In this document: positions 5,811 through 6,196 of the stretch, piece by piece
Position numbering within the stretch: the stretch's first letter is position 1
Layout: each line of letters starts with the position of its first letter
NCBI GenBank assembly: GCA_031261885.1
Contig: JAISIU010000264.1
Location: 1 to 6,196 of the forward strand
DNA: 6,196 nucleotides
Reading direction: 5' to 3'
Origin: Bifidobacteriaceae bacterium
GTDB lineage: Bacteria; Actinomycetota; Actinomycetes; Actinomycetales; WQXJ01
Position numbers and translations under genes: made by a program
Notes under the pieces: generated by a model
Databases searched by the model: none
What the model saw: only the letters and a program-made list of their open reading frames with translations
Told to the model about the DNA's origin: nothing

Positions 5811-6196
5811 ATGACACGTGAGGAAGCGGCGTCCAGGCGCGGGCCGGTGGTGCTCAGGGGCAAGCTGGCGGACACGGCGACGGAGGACCAGGCCCTGCTG
5901 AGGCCCCCGCGCGGCGACGACTGGCAGCGGCACGACCCGTGGCGCGTGCTGCGCATCCAGTCCGAGTTCGTCACGGGCTTCGACTCGCTGGCCCGCGTGG
6001 GGCCCGCGATCAGCGTGTTCGGCTCGGCCCGCACCCGGCCCGACACGGCCGAGTACCGCGAGGCCCGGGCCATCGGCGCAGGGCTAGCCAGGGCCGGGTA
6101 CGCGGTCATCACGGGCGGCGGCCCCGGCGCCATGGAGGCCGCGGGCCGCGGCGCCCACGAGGCCGGCGGGCTGGCCGTGGGCCTCGGGATCGAGCT
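5811..6196 (+). CDS. LOG-family (TIGR00730-type) Rossmann protein, N-terminal part
   Basis: ATG at 5811 opens a frame that runs off the window, giving 128 complete codons. The first 45 or so residues (RRGPVVLRGK, TEDQALLR, DWQRHDPWRVLRIQSEFV at 37-54) resemble the N-terminal arm of the longer actinobacterial members. The nucleotide-binding fold follows: AISVFGSART at 66-75 and VITGGGPGAMEAAGRGAHEAGG at 99-120, the glycine-rich phosphate-binding turn of the family. The usual Asn in AANRGA is Gly here. The later PGGxGTxxE catalytic motif would lie beyond the window. Characterised relatives hydrolyse cytokinin riboside 5'-monophosphates or other nucleoside monophosphates to the base and ribose 5-phosphate; the older label 'lysine decarboxylase' is not supported by biochemistry. 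Activity of this protein is inferred. It is divergent from guaA across 187 nt carrying the inverted repeat, so the two might share regulation. Confidence 0.88.
   Translation, partial: MTREEAASRRGPVVLRGKLADTATEDQALLRPPRGDDWQRHDPWRVLRIQSEFVTGFDSLARVGPAISVFGSARTRPDTAEYREARAIGAGLARAGYAVITGGGPGAMEAAGRGAHEAGGLAVGLGIE

Noticed and set aside
5581..5814. Small plus-strand frame (77 aa) in the guaA-LOG gap.
   Set aside because: It starts inside guaA in antisense, has no good ribosome site, and spans the inverted repeat and candidate promoters of both neighbours.
5624..6133. N-terminal extension of GuaA upstream of GTG 5623.
   Set aside because: The frame is open, but the added residues match nothing in the family, cross the inverted repeat and the candidate promoter, and run antisense to the LOG-like gene.

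Overview
The window reads as chromosomal DNA of a high-GC actinobacterium (Actinomycetota). Codon third positions are almost all G or C, the reverse frames of real genes are long and open and rich in Arg/Gly/Asp, and the proteins match actinobacterial versions of their families. Having both pta and ackA suggests acetate-forming or facultatively fermentative metabolism. The genus cannot be fixed from this sequence alone.

Layout: (1) 1-279, plus strand: C-terminal end of a small membrane protein with a charged N-terminal part and two membrane segments. (2) 295-1494, minus: acetate kinase, ackA, tail-to-tail with gene 1 and only 15 nt away. (3) 1632-3683, minus: phosphate acetyltransferase, pta. 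(4) 3839-5623, minus: GMP synthase (glutamine-hydrolysing), guaA. (5) 5624-5810: divergent intergenic region with a perfect 18-bp inverted repeat and two candidate promoters. (6) 5811 to the window end, plus: N-terminal part of a LOG-like (TIGR00730/'lysine decarboxylase'-type) Rossmann protein. No stretch longer than about 190 bases lacks a gene.

Function: Pta converts acetyl-CoA and phosphate to acetyl phosphate, and AckA passes that phosphate to ADP, so together they form the ATP-yielding acetate branch (reversible for acetate uptake). guaA, pta and ackA share a strand in that order of transcription, but gaps of 155 and 137 nt mean co-transcription is possible rather than shown. GuaA makes GMP from XMP. 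The LOG-like protein is transcribed away from guaA and may hydrolyse nucleoside monophosphates, which would be a loose nucleotide-metabolism link.

Most of the window is ordinary housekeeping, and I see no mobile element, CRISPR array, RNA gene or new multi-gene system. The points worth a second look are substitutions at normally invariant active-site positions of AckA, a roughly 58-residue low-complexity insertion in GuaA with codon usage unlike the rest of the gene, and the inverted repeat with a third degenerate copy in its loop between guaA and the LOG-like gene.
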